Shown piece after piece: positions 15,693-21,876 of a stretch of 36,496 nucleotides of DNA. The notes under the pieces are model-generated. The model was not told where the DNA came from and made no database searches. It worked only from the letters and a program-made list of their open reading frames with translations. Every line of letters begins with the position of its first letter. The first letter of the stretch is position 1. The stretch lies in contig JBLHJW010000003.1 of the NCBI GenBank assembly GCA_047619465.1, positions 1 to 36,496 of the forward strand. The letters run 5' to 3'. Origin of the DNA: CAYHDV01 sp047619465. GTDB taxonomy: Bacteria; Patescibacteriota; Minisyncoccia; Phycocordibacterales; CSBR16-119. The position numbers were made by a program, and so were the translations under genes.

Positions 15693-16370
15693 TTAAACTC
15701 TTCTTATTATCGCAACAGGTGTCTGTTCATCATTTTGTCCAAATGGATTACCTTTGAAAACTTCTGTGCAGAATTTATTTGTAAGACCTTCGTCTGAGCG
15801 GCCGAGTACATTCATACCGAGATCATTACTATCCACGATAGCCACTCGTACATTTAGAGCTTGCGATAGCTCTCTGGCGGCCTTGTCTGGATTCTTCGGG
15901 CCAAGTTTAGCGTGAGTATTGTATGGAGCAATAGTGTTTGATGTAGGACCGTCTATAGCGTTTACATTATTCCCTGCCAGTTTATAAAAAAGACCTTTTA
16001 CCCCAAATGGTCGAGTGATAGCTGCTATTCCTGCAGCAAAGAGTATACGCATAACATTTACCTCGCGAAGAGCCAGCTCCATAGTCCAGGGGCTTCCTAG
16101 TCCTATTCCGGACGGGGTCTTGTTCACATGGTTGGATAGAAATACCGCCATTCGACTAGGGTGAATGGTATTTATAGGAAAGGATCTCCCTTGTGATATT
16201 GCAACTATTCGCTCACTCACAAAGACAATGTCGTCTCCAGACACTTGGCCTCCAACAGCTACTTGTAGAACCTGAACTATATTGTCGTTCTTTGTTACAA
16301 GATGGGTTTTGATCATCTTCCTCTCGTACTCACCATCTGCAAGGGTTACTTTTGATATATATTGATCCAT
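15693..16370 (-). CDS. CofE-like F420-0:gamma-glutamyl ligase family protein
   Basis: Belongs to the family of coenzyme F420-0:gamma-glutamyl ligase (PF01996), which adds glutamate to F420-0 in archaea and actinobacteria. At 225 residues it shows the family start (KTHLVTKNDNIVQVLQVAVGGQVSGDDIVFVSERIVAISQGR), the central glycine-rich segment, AAITRPFGVKGLFYKLAG with AIDGPT, and the C-terminal VAIVDSNDLGMNVLGRS, where Asp and Asn would contribute to the metal/GTP site. No other F420 gene is near and Patescibacteria are not known to make F420, so the substrate is probably different; a general amino-acid ligase role is speculative. It has its own leaderless-type promoter. Confidence 0.85.
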   Translation of the reverse strand: MDQYISKVTLADGEYERKMIKTHLVTKNDNIVQVLQVAVGGQVSGDDIVFVSERIVAISQGRSFPINTIHPSRMAVFLSNHVNKTPSGIGLGSPWTMELALREVNVMRILFAAGIAAITRPFGVKGLFYKLAGNNVNAIDGPTSNTIAPYNTHAKLGPKNPDKAARELSQALNVRVAIVDSNDLGMNVLGRSDEGLTNKFCTEVFKGNPFGQNDEQTPVAIIRRV

Positions 16371-16379
16371 AATTCGCTT

Positions 16380-16385
16380 ATTATA
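16380..16385 (-). promoter_or_regulatory. -10 box for a leaderless mRNA
   Basis: On the minus strand TATAAT, 9 nt before the ATG at 16370. Confidence 0.5.
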
Positions 16386-16410
16386 TCATAAAGCAGTTTA
16401 GTACTGTTAA

Positions 16411-16436
16411 TTGACTTTATTCTCTTTTTGTATAAT
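16411..16436 (+). promoter_or_regulatory. Promoter of the small basic gene at 16462
   Basis: TATAAT at 16431-16436, with TTGACT at 16411-16416. The spacer is only 14 bp, so the -35 match may be fortuitous. Confidence 0.4.
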
Positions 16437-16461
16437 CTATATAAAAAGTAAAAATTAACAC

Positions 16462-16611
16462 ATGCAGAGAAGAAACTTATTAAGAGCAAGACGATCCTTC
16501 AGATCAAAGGGTGGATTCAGACACGGATACTCCAGATATATTTTTACTGGGAGGCTAAGATCTGAGTATAAAAAACGAATTCTTAAAGAACATTGGGGCT
16601 GTTTAATATAG
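16462..16611 (+). CDS. Very small, strongly basic protein (49 aa)
   Basis: An ATG at 16462 opens a 49-residue frame ending in TAG. Arg and Lys make up about a third of the residues (MQRRNLLRARRSFRSKGG ... GRLRSEYKKRILKEHWG), as in ribosome-associated or nucleic-acid-binding mini-proteins; I do not recognise a family. Support for it being real comes from position: a TATAAT box 25 nt upstream and a strong, UUCG-type terminator hairpin 6 bp after the stop frame exactly this unit. It could instead be a small RNA gene, since the same promoter and terminator would serve a 200-nt transcript. Confidence 0.5.
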   Translation: MQRRNLLRARRSFRSKGGFRHGYSRYIFTGRLRSEYKKRILKEHWGCLI

Positions 16612-16616
16612 ATCCC

Positions 16617-16645
16617 AAAAGACCGCCCTTCGGGCGGTCTTTTTT
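16617..16645. terminator. Strong terminator between the small gene and aspS
   Basis: AAAAGACCGCC pairs with GGCGGTCTTTT around a CTTCG loop, with a T-run. Flanking A's make it usable for the convergent aspS as well. Confidence 0.9.
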
Positions 16646-16687
16646 GCATCTCATCAAACTGCCCATCAAGCCGAGCCGTTTGAATTT

Positions 16688-18109
16688 CTATTCTTCTTCT
16701 TTTATATTTTCCAACTTCAAATGCAATTCATCCAACTGCTTCTCTGCGATCTTCGCGGGAGCGTCCATGAGTGGGTCTCTTCCACCACGTGTCTTTGGAA
16801 AGGCTATTACCTCTCGGATATTTGGCTCTCCCTGGAGAATCATCATCAGTCGATCAAATCCCCATGCTATTCCACCATGTGGAGGACATCCTGATCCAAG
16901 TGCCTTTAGCATGTGAGAGAAGTTCTCATCTATCTTCTCATCTGAGTGTCCTAGAATTTGCAGGATTGATCTTAGAACTTCTGGATCATGAGCTCGAATA
17001 GATCCTCCTCCTATCTCATATCCGTTTAGTACGATGTCGTACTGGCTGGCCATGATCTCTCCAATGTTTTCTTTGTTTTTTAGATTCTCTAAGTGTTCTG
17101 GTTTTGAAAGTGAGAACGGGTTGTGAGTAAATGTCCACTCACCCTGTGCTTGTGGATCATCTGACTTTGCAGTCTTCTCAAAGAATGGAAAGTCTACAAC
17201 CCAACCAAAAGCCAAAGTATTTTTGTCTTCCTTGTCTTCTCGGAAGTCTGGAGCGTCTGATCCATAATTCTCCATCGCGTCCTTGTAAGTAATTCGTGGG
17301 AAAGGAACTTCTTGGATTTTCTTCTCTGGATATAGAGTCTCTACAATCTTAATTAGAAGCTTCTCATTGATCTCCATTATTTCTTCTTCTGTTGCAAAGG
17401 ACATCTCTAAGTCCATCTGTGTAAACTCTGGCTGTCGGTCTCCTCGCAAGTCTTCATCTCGCATACAGTGAGCCATTTGGAAGTACTTCTCCATTCCTCC
17501 TGCCATCAGAAGCTGCTTGTACTGCTGTGGTGACTGTGGAAGTGCGTAGAAGTGCCCTGGAACAAGTCTAGATGGTACTACATAGTCACGAGCTCCCTCT
17601 GGAGTAGACCTAGTAAATAGTGGAGTTTCTACTTCTGTGAAGTCTTGTGCCCCAAGCTCTGCTCGGATCATGTTCGCAACTTTTCCTCGCATTCGCATGT
17701 TGCTCTGCATTCGTTCTGTACGAAGGTCTACGTATCGGTTCTTTAGTCTCACTTCCTCGTTTATATCTGCTGAGCTCTCTGTAACTTCAAATGCTGGAGT
17801 CTCTGCCATGTTCAGTACTTCGATCTTTGTTATCTCTAACTCGATATCGCCATTTAGCACGTCAGCCTTCACCATCTTGGGTGGTCGCTCGTTCACAATA
17901 CCCGTAACAGCTACTACCCATTCTGGTCGAAGAGTCTTGGCTACTTCTAGTACATCAGGCTTTCCGAACACTACTCCCTGCACTTTTCCAGTCATATCTC
18001 GAAAATCAAAGAAAGCCATCTTTCCCTGGTTTCGTGCAACGTCAACCCATCCGTTGATAGTTACCTCACTTCCCTTTGCTTCTGATAAGTTTTTTATGTA
18101 TGTTCGCAT
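16688..18109 (-). CDS. aspS: Aspartyl-tRNA synthetase, compact form
   Basis: Class II synthetase for tRNA-Asp. The N-terminal OB-fold domain (about 1-105; INGWVDVARNQGKMAFFDFRDMTGKVQGVVF) is followed by the bacterial-type linker and catalytic motifs: FTEVETPLFTRSTPEGARDYVVPSR, FYALPQSPQQYKQLLM, RDEDLRGDRQPEFTQMDLEMSF, ending in GIAWGFDRLMMIL and RDPLMDAP. Normal bacterial AspRS has about 590 residues because of a GAD insertion of over 100 residues between motifs 2 and 3. Here only about 40 residues (SDAPDFREDKEDKNTLAFGWVVDFPFFE) fill that place, giving 473. The gene starts 1 bp after a membrane-protein gene and both stand behind a T-box leader. Confidence 0.96.
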   Translation of the reverse strand: MRTYIKNLSEAKGSEVTINGWVDVARNQGKMAFFDFRDMTGKVQGVVFGKPDVLEVAKTLRPEWVVAVTGIVNERPPKMVKADVLNGDIELEITKIEVLNMAETPAFEVTESSADINEEVRLKNRYVDLRTERMQSNMRMRGKVANMIRAELGAQDFTEVETPLFTRSTPEGARDYVVPSRLVPGHFYALPQSPQQYKQLLMAGGMEKYFQMAHCMRDEDLRGDRQPEFTQMDLEMSFATEEEIMEINEKLLIKIVETLYPEKKIQEVPFPRITYKDAMENYGSDAPDFREDKEDKNTLAFGWVVDFPFFEKTAKSDDPQAQGEWTFTHNPFSLSKPEHLENLKNKENIGEIMASQYDIVLNGYEIGGGSIRAHDPEVLRSILQILGHSDEKIDENFSHMLKALGSGCPPHGGIAWGFDRLMMILQGEPNIREVIAFPKTRGGRDPLMDAPAKIAEKQLDELHLKLENIKEEE

Positions 18110-18110
18110 G

Positions 18111-18692
18111 TTAATTTATATATGGATCAATTTTGTTAATAAAAATACCCAACTTCAAAACTTCACTCCTTATGTTCTCTATTTTTACTGAATCAAATTC
18201 AGCAAGCTCCTTTGAATTCTTTAGGAATTTTTTATAGACCATTTGCTTGTCATCATCAACAGCCATTGAAATTAACGGATTAATGAAATCATAGACAGAA
18301 GCTTCAAGGCTACTAAATTTTATATTAACTTCGCTGTTATTCAACAGTAAGAGCAAAGACTTAATGTCTAAAACCTTCAGTGGTATTTTTTCATTGATCA
18401 ATAATCCGAAATTGTACAATTCCTTATCTAGCTCCTCTGTTAGTTCTTCAATTGAAATGTTTGACCCTCTCTGAACTTCTTCAACAGTATTCACTCTTCT
18501 GTTCCAATAGTATAGAGTAGTCTCTATTAAGTAGATTAAATTAGAGGAACTCTTAATTATGTCTCTTTTAATATGAAGTGTTGAATCCATCAATCCATCA
18601 AGCTTCTTCTGTCTCTTATAGAAAAGATAAAAAACTAGAATAGAAACTCCCGCTCCAGCAAAGAGAGTTCCAATAAAAGTATTATCTAGCAT
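18111..18692 (-). CDS. Membrane-anchored hypothetical protein between T-box and aspS
   Basis: A 193-residue protein of unknown function. One N-terminal helix (about residues 6-23, FIGTLFAGAGVSILVFYLF) is followed by a basic stop-transfer stretch (YKRQKKLDG) and a long, mainly helical cytoplasmic part with heptad-like leucines (ELDKELYNFGLLINEKIPLKVLDIKSLLLLLNN). No enzyme motif is visible. The start is ATG 18692. A longer frame runs back through the T-box, but its codons are RNA structure, not protein. Only 1 bp separates it from aspS, so the two share the amino-acid-responsive leader, which is unusual for a gene of this type. Confidence 0.7.
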   Translation of the reverse strand: MLDNTFIGTLFAGAGVSILVFYLFYKRQKKLDGLMDSTLHIKRDIIKSSSNLIYLIETTLYYWNRRVNTVEEVQRGSNISIEELTEELDKELYNFGLLINEKIPLKVLDIKSLLLLLNNSEVNIKFSSLEASVYDFINPLISMAVDDDKQMVYKKFLKNSKELAEFDSVKIENIRSEVLKLGIFINKIDPYIN

Positions 18693-18716
18693 GCATAATA
18701 TATAGCTCCATCCCAT

Positions 18717-18896
18717 AAAAAAATCCCTACAAACTAAACTAATAATCTGTAGGGACGAAGTAGATCCGCGGTACCACCCTGATTCCTGCCTCTCAGCAGA
18801 CACTTTTATGTATTTGTAGCACCTCCACCCGTATCATTGGGCTTCATTGGTCAACCCATTATACAACATCTCACTTCCCCACTCACCATTGACTTA
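18717..18896 (-). promoter_or_regulatory. T-box riboswitch leader (probably tRNA-Asp responsive)
   Basis: Read on the minus strand. The hallmark AGGGTGGTACCGCGG T-box sequence occurs at 18780-18766. It is followed by the two competing structures: antiterminator AGGG (18780-18777) with CCCT (18754-18751), and terminator TCCCTACA with TGTAGGGA (ending about 18725) plus a run of seven T's. Upstream are a Stem III hairpin CTGC/GCAG (about 18799-18786) and a hairpin GGGTT/AAGCCC (18855-18837). On the 3' side of the latter comes GATAC; GAU followed by A fits a specifier codon for Asp, matching aspS downstream. The leader is about 180 nt from the promoter at 18902-18929. Stem I is shorter than the classical form; its exact fold needs a covariance model. 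Confidence 0.85.
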
Positions 18897-18916
18897 TCTA
18901 TATAATATTGTAATAC
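18889..18916 (+). promoter_or_regulatory. Promoter of the gene at 18949
   Basis: TTGACT at 18889-18894, 16-bp spacer, TAATAC at 18911-18916; leader of about 27 nt without Shine-Dalgarno. It overlaps the opposite T-box promoter, so the two may exclude each other. Confidence 0.55.
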
Positions 18917-18929
18917 TTGAAGTAATCAA
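18902..18929 (-). promoter_or_regulatory. Promoter of the T-box/aspS transcript
   Basis: On the minus strand TTGATT (18929-18924), 16-bp spacer, TATTAT (18907-18902). It is interleaved with the divergent promoter at 18889-18916. Confidence 0.6.
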
Positions 18930-18948
18930 CAGAACCTAATAAAGTTAC

Positions 18949-19203
18949 ATGAAGTATCTATTTGACTCAAAGAAACGTGAAGTACAAGCAATTGTAAAAG
19001 GAACACAGGTCTCGCTCTTAGATATAAATAAGGCGTTTGATCAATTTTGTAAGGACTTTGGAAGTAGAAAAACGTGGGAGCGCAAGACGATAGTAAGATC
19101 AGGAATAGATGATCGATTCGGGAATGCTGTAATGATAATTGCCATGGAAATTCCACAGGGAACCAAGGTTCCTAAGAATTATTCTTGGAAAAAAATAGTC
19201 TAA
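18949..19203 (+). CDS. Hypothetical small soluble protein
   Basis: An 84-residue protein of unknown family, without signal or membrane helix. It has a basic N-terminus (MKYLFDSKKREVQAIVKG), a helix with LLDINKAFDQFCKDFGSRKTWERKTIV, and a beta-hairpin-like end NAVMIIAMEIPQGTKVPKNYSW. The balanced composition and a clean single-gene unit with promoter and terminator support it as real. First of the run of individually transcribed accessory genes. Confidence 0.75.
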   Translation: MKYLFDSKKREVQAIVKGTQVSLLDINKAFDQFCKDFGSRKTWERKTIVRSGIDDRFGNAVMIIAMEIPQGTKVPKNYSWKKIV

Positions 19204-19210
19204 ATATTGA

Positions 19211-19247
19211 ACAAGCCCCAACACATTTGTGCTGGGGCTTATTTATT
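19211..19247. terminator. Bidirectional terminator
   Basis: AAGCCCCA (19213-19220) pairs with TGGGGCTT (19233-19240), with inner ACACA/TGTG pairing; T-rich on both sides. Confidence 0.85.
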
Positions 19248-19644
19248 ACCCTATCAACTTTGTAAAATAGTACCCAAGCCCAGAAACTGCTCCTCCTAGA
19301 ACTATTCCCCAGACAATATCTATAATCACTATTTGCCATGGCCACCCTTCTATAACAGCATAGTTTGTAAGCTCGTATGTCATATATGCAAAGAAGCCAA
19401 ATAGTGCACCATATAAGATTGCATGAGTAAGTGATCCTTTTTCTAGCGCGGGAGCAATCGCGAAGATGACAAGCCCAGCAATGAATAGTAGATAGAAAAG
19501 TATTGCTGCTCCCCACTTTGTATTTTCAGCCATTATGTATCCAAGATATTTTTGGTAAATAGGTTTTGCTATAAAACCGAGCCAGGTAATGTCTATGATA
19601 AAAAATATTGGAGTTGAGATTAGATAAGGTATTAGAAATTTCAT
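19246..19644 (-). CDS. DUF2177 family membrane protein
   Basis: A 132-residue, four-helix membrane protein of the DUF2177 family. Its N-terminal helix carries the family mark IDITWLGFIAKPIYQKYLGYIM. Helix 2 is followed by ALEKGSLTHAILYGALFGFFAYMTYELTNYAVIEGW, and the last helix pair begins DIVWGIVLGGAVSG. This order of motifs (helix with D-x-x-W-L-G, then G-x-x-F-G-F-x-x-Y-x-T-Y-x-x-T-N) is typical. Function is unknown; the family is spread across Proteobacteria and others. A possible promoter on the minus strand is TTGTTC ... TATCAA ending about 19669, with an A-rich leader. Confidence 0.85.
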   Translation of the reverse strand: MKFLIPYLISTPIFFIIDITWLGFIAKPIYQKYLGYIMAENTKWGAAILFYLLFIAGLVIFAIAPALEKGSLTHAILYGALFGFFAYMTYELTNYAVIEGWPWQIVIIDIVWGIVLGGAVSGLGYYFTKLIG

Positions 19645-20011
19645 GATTTTTATTTATTAATTGATAGTTTAAAAAATGTTTTGAACAAAAAGAGAGGGAC
19701 TTCCCCGCCGCCCAGTAAAAGAAGAAATAAAACTTATAATTATTCTTCTTTGCCAGGCCGCTGGAAGCATTTCTCCAGGCAGAACTTATCTCTTTCTAAA
19801 AGGCACGTACTCGCGGAAAATGAGAAAAATAGTCATTTAGAGTAAGTATTACCAAATTATAGCATGTCTTTGAATCATTCTTTTATAAACGCTGATCAAG
19901 TATTGTAACTATCGAAGAGCCGCTAATTCGAACGCCTTTTTCGATACATTGACATGACAGTATTTAATGTTAGTATTTAAAAAAACGTAATCATCAACAA
20001 TTTCATAACAC
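19645..20011. other. Intergenic stretch with a possible structured RNA
   Basis: No gene is visible. Pairings possible within 19689-19795: AAAGAGA with TCTCTTT (closing), hairpin AAAGAAGAA/TTCTTCTTT (19718-19726 with 19743-19751), and hairpin TGCC..CTGGA/TCCAG..GGCA (19751-19781). These could form a three-way junction. The outermost stem is purine-rich and may be chance. The right end holds the promoter at 19949. Confidence 0.35.
19949..19976 (+). promoter_or_regulatory. Promoter of the gene at 20012
   Basis: TTGACA at 19949-19954 and TAGTAT at 19971-19976, spacer 16 bp. The leader of about 28 nt is A-rich, without Shine-Dalgarno. Confidence 0.6.
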
Positions 20012-20413
20012 ATGACAGATAGAACATTTTGTTCGAAAATCTTTATCCCTTCTATTCTTTTATTTCTTGTGGCAACACTTGCAACAACAAGAGATTTAGG
20101 TTTTATCAATCATGAGACCATTCTCATGATTGATAATCACATGAGCGCTTTAGTGTTTATTGCAATGGCAATACATTCGAACTTCCAGAGTGGAGATAAG
20201 ACAGGACATAGAATTTTTTGCATGATCGGATTGATCTTTGCCTCTAATGATTTAGTAGGGGTTTGGGGGCCTATAATAGCCTCAAATATCGACCCTATAT
20301 ATTTAAAGCTAGTCTTTGTATTTGCAGTCTATATACCTCTATTTTATCTCAAAAAAGTCAAAGGCATAACCTTCAAGCCTGAGTCTAAAAAGGCCACATC
20401 TGGTACACCATAG
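20012..20413 (+). CDS. Hypothetical membrane protein
   Basis: A 133-residue protein with about four hydrophobic helices (residues 10-25, 43-57, 70-92, 97-112) and a basic, soluble C-terminus (KKVKGITFKPESKKATSGTP). Polar residues inside the membrane part (HMSALVFIAMAIHSNFQSGDK, ASNDLVGVWGP) hint at a functional core, but I cannot match it to a family. It is transcribed alone, with a TTGACA promoter and an outstanding terminator. Confidence 0.7.
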   Translation: MTDRTFCSKIFIPSILLFLVATLATTRDLGFINHETILMIDNHMSALVFIAMAIHSNFQSGDKTGHRIFCMIGLIFASNDLVGVWGPIIASNIDPIYLKLVFVFAVYIPLFYLKKVKGITFKPESKKATSGTP

Positions 20414-20420
20414 ATTCTAT

Positions 20421-20455
20421 CACCCTCCAACACAATTGTGTTGGAGGGTTTTTGT
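20421..20455 (+). terminator. Rho-independent terminator
   Basis: A perfect palindrome CCCTCCAACACA / TGTGTTGGAGGG followed by TTTTTG. Confidence 0.9.
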
Positions 20456-20460
20456 TTGCA

Positions 20461-20489
20461 TTGACAAACAGCTATATCTGTGATAGTAT
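20461..20489 (+). promoter_or_regulatory. Promoter of the gene at 20519
   Basis: TTGACA at 20461-20466 and TAGTAT at 20484-20489, spacer 17 bp. The leader of about 22 nt lacks Shine-Dalgarno. Confidence 0.65.
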
Positions 20490-20518
20490 ATCTTAAACGT
20501 TAAACTAACGAAAAGAAC

Positions 20519-21079
20519 ATGAAAAACGGATTAATTACTTTGATTGCCTTTATTTCTATTGCCTTAACAGTTCATATAATCTTGATGGATAAATACGAAT
20601 GGAAGGCACTCATCCTGGAAAACACTGGCTCTGTGGAACTTTCAGCTACGTCAACAAGCGAATCCGGAAACATTAGCTCAAACTTCAGAAATGATGTTGC
20701 TAATCCATTTTCGGATGCTGTTGGTAAATTCTTGAAAGCAAACCACCCTGCTAGAGTTGAGGGAGTGGTTGTGAAAGTCGAATCCAATGGCGAAGAGTTG
20801 CGTCTTACTTATAAGGCGACCATACAGAAATGCTCTGAAGAAGAAGCACACTTTCACTTCGACCATAGAGGCCTGTTAACTCCCGCTAAAAGTAGCAGAG
20901 GTTGGCTTCAGAACAGTGTTAAGACTCAGGTAGAGGAAGGAGTTCCTGCTACAAAAGCAAAATTTGAAAAAGCTTTTGGAAAAACTGACGTATATCTAGA
21001 TTTCGATAGTGATATCGATGATCTTAGATCATATGGCTTAGCAGAAGCTTTCTTCTGCTCAAGGAAAATCTCTAACTAA
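20519..21079 (+). CDS. Membrane-anchored hypothetical protein
   Basis: A 186-residue protein with an N-terminal signal anchor (residues 4-22, GLITLIAFISIALTVHIIL) and a soluble outside domain. A Ser/Thr-rich linker (ELSATSTSESGNISS) precedes a compact alpha/beta domain with ARVEGVVVKVESNGEELRLTYKAT, a Cys at about residue 107 (QKCSEEEAHFHFDHRG) and a second near the end (FFCSRK). The pair could form a disulfide. The HFHFDH cluster could bind metal. No family is recognised. It is its own transcription unit. Confidence 0.7.
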   Translation: MKNGLITLIAFISIALTVHIILMDKYEWKALILENTGSVELSATSTSESGNISSNFRNDVANPFSDAVGKFLKANHPARVEGVVVKVESNGEELRLTYKATIQKCSEEEAHFHFDHRGLLTPAKSSRGWLQNSVKTQVEEGVPATKAKFEKAFGKTDVYLDFDSDIDDLRSYGLAEAFFCSRKISN

Positions 21080-21092
21080 TTTTAGTTAAAGG

Positions 21093-21122
21093 AAAAAGCC
21101 CCGCATTTGCGGGGCTTTTTTG
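21093..21122 (+). terminator. Rho-independent terminator
   Basis: AAAAAGCCCCGC, loop ATTT, GCGGGGCTTTTTT. Confidence 0.92.
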
Positions 21123-21129
21123 TTTGAAT

Positions 21130-21157
21130 TTGACAAAGATATTTCTAGGAGTAATAT
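21130..21157 (+). promoter_or_regulatory. Promoter of the gene at 21188
   Basis: TTGACA at 21130-21135 and TAATAT at 21152-21157, spacer 16 bp; leader of about 24 nt, A-rich. It starts only 8 bp after the preceding terminator. Confidence 0.65.
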
Positions 21158-21187
21158 GCAAACAAAAGAACCTTAAAATACATTCAA

Positions 21188-21781
21188 ATGAAAAGATACA
21201 TGGCACTGATTCTGTTATTCACCATTCTTTCCTTTATTTATGGATCAATTGCCAAAACTTTAATTGAGGAATATGCATCAGAAGAAGATTTAAAAGGTTT
21301 CTGCTCCACAACTGCTGACTTCACAAAAAGCGAGATCTTGAAGGTAAGTTTTCCTTTCAAGAGAATTGAGAGTGCTTTTGGAGAGGATTTTAAATATAAG
21401 ATTTTTCCATTACTCTTAATTAGCATCATATTAATGCTAATCGGAAGAGTAAGGACTGAACTTGTGAAGAACAACAAGCAAACAAGAGTAATAATATTTT
21501 TTGTACTTTTTTGTACAACAATAGTTGGAACTGTATTCTTTGGCTTGATTCATGGAAACTTTCTAAATGTTTTTGCTCAAGGTGTTTCTGGTCTCATACA
21601 ATCATTGCTCGTTCTTCTAATAATCGATGATTCACTCAGATTCAGAAAGAGCCCTCTGGAGCATGGAATAAAATTCAATCCATACAGAATATTCTACGGA
21701 CTTCTAGCTGGCTACTTAGCCCTTGTCACTTCGCATTCTTTATTTAACCTGACCATTTTCTACTGGAAAGCATTAAGCTGA
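21188..21781 (+). CDS. Membrane protein, weakly CPBP-protease-like
   Basis: A 197-residue protein with about five helices. After the first helix, a soluble loop of about 50 residues carries one Cys (GFCSTTADFTKSE). The second half, TVFFGLIHGNFLNVFAQGVSGLIQSLLVLLI ... VTSHSLFNLTIFYW, follows the order of CPBP intramembrane proteases: F-G-x-x-H, then G-x-x-x-x, then H-x-x-x-N. The first CPBP motif (EExxxR) is not seen; only RTELVKNN stands near its place, so activity is doubtful. Alternatives are a degenerate CPBP relative or an unrelated membrane protein. It is a single gene with its own promoter and terminator. Confidence 0.65.
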   Translation: MKRYMALILLFTILSFIYGSIAKTLIEEYASEEDLKGFCSTTADFTKSEILKVSFPFKRIESAFGEDFKYKIFPLLLISIILMLIGRVRTELVKNNKQTRVIIFFVLFCTTIVGTVFFGLIHGNFLNVFAQGVSGLIQSLLVLLIIDDSLRFRKSPLEHGIKFNPYRIFYGLLAGYLALVTSHSLFNLTIFYWKALS

Positions 21782-21785
21782 ATTT

Positions 21786-21812
21786 TAAAACCTCCACTTT
21801 GGGGGTTTTTAT
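21786..21812 (+). terminator. Rho-independent terminator
   Basis: AAAACCTCC pairs with GGGGGTTTT (one G-U), then T-rich sequence. Confidence 0.75.
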
Positions 21813-21818
21813 ATTATA

Positions 21819-21847
21819 TTGACATATGCCATAATTAGTGTTAATTT
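21819..21847 (+). promoter_or_regulatory. Promoter of the gene at 21877
   Basis: TTGACA at 21819-21824 and TAATTT at 21842-21847, spacer 17 bp. It begins right after the preceding terminator. The leader of about 23 nt is without Shine-Dalgarno. Confidence 0.6.
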
Positions 21848-21876
21848 ATAAAAAACAGTTAAATGAACTTTTAATT

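Noticed and set aside
18693..18803. N-terminal extension of the membrane protein at 18692 by 37 codons
   Set aside because: The extension runs through the T-box core and its terminator; the codons are explained by the RNA structure.
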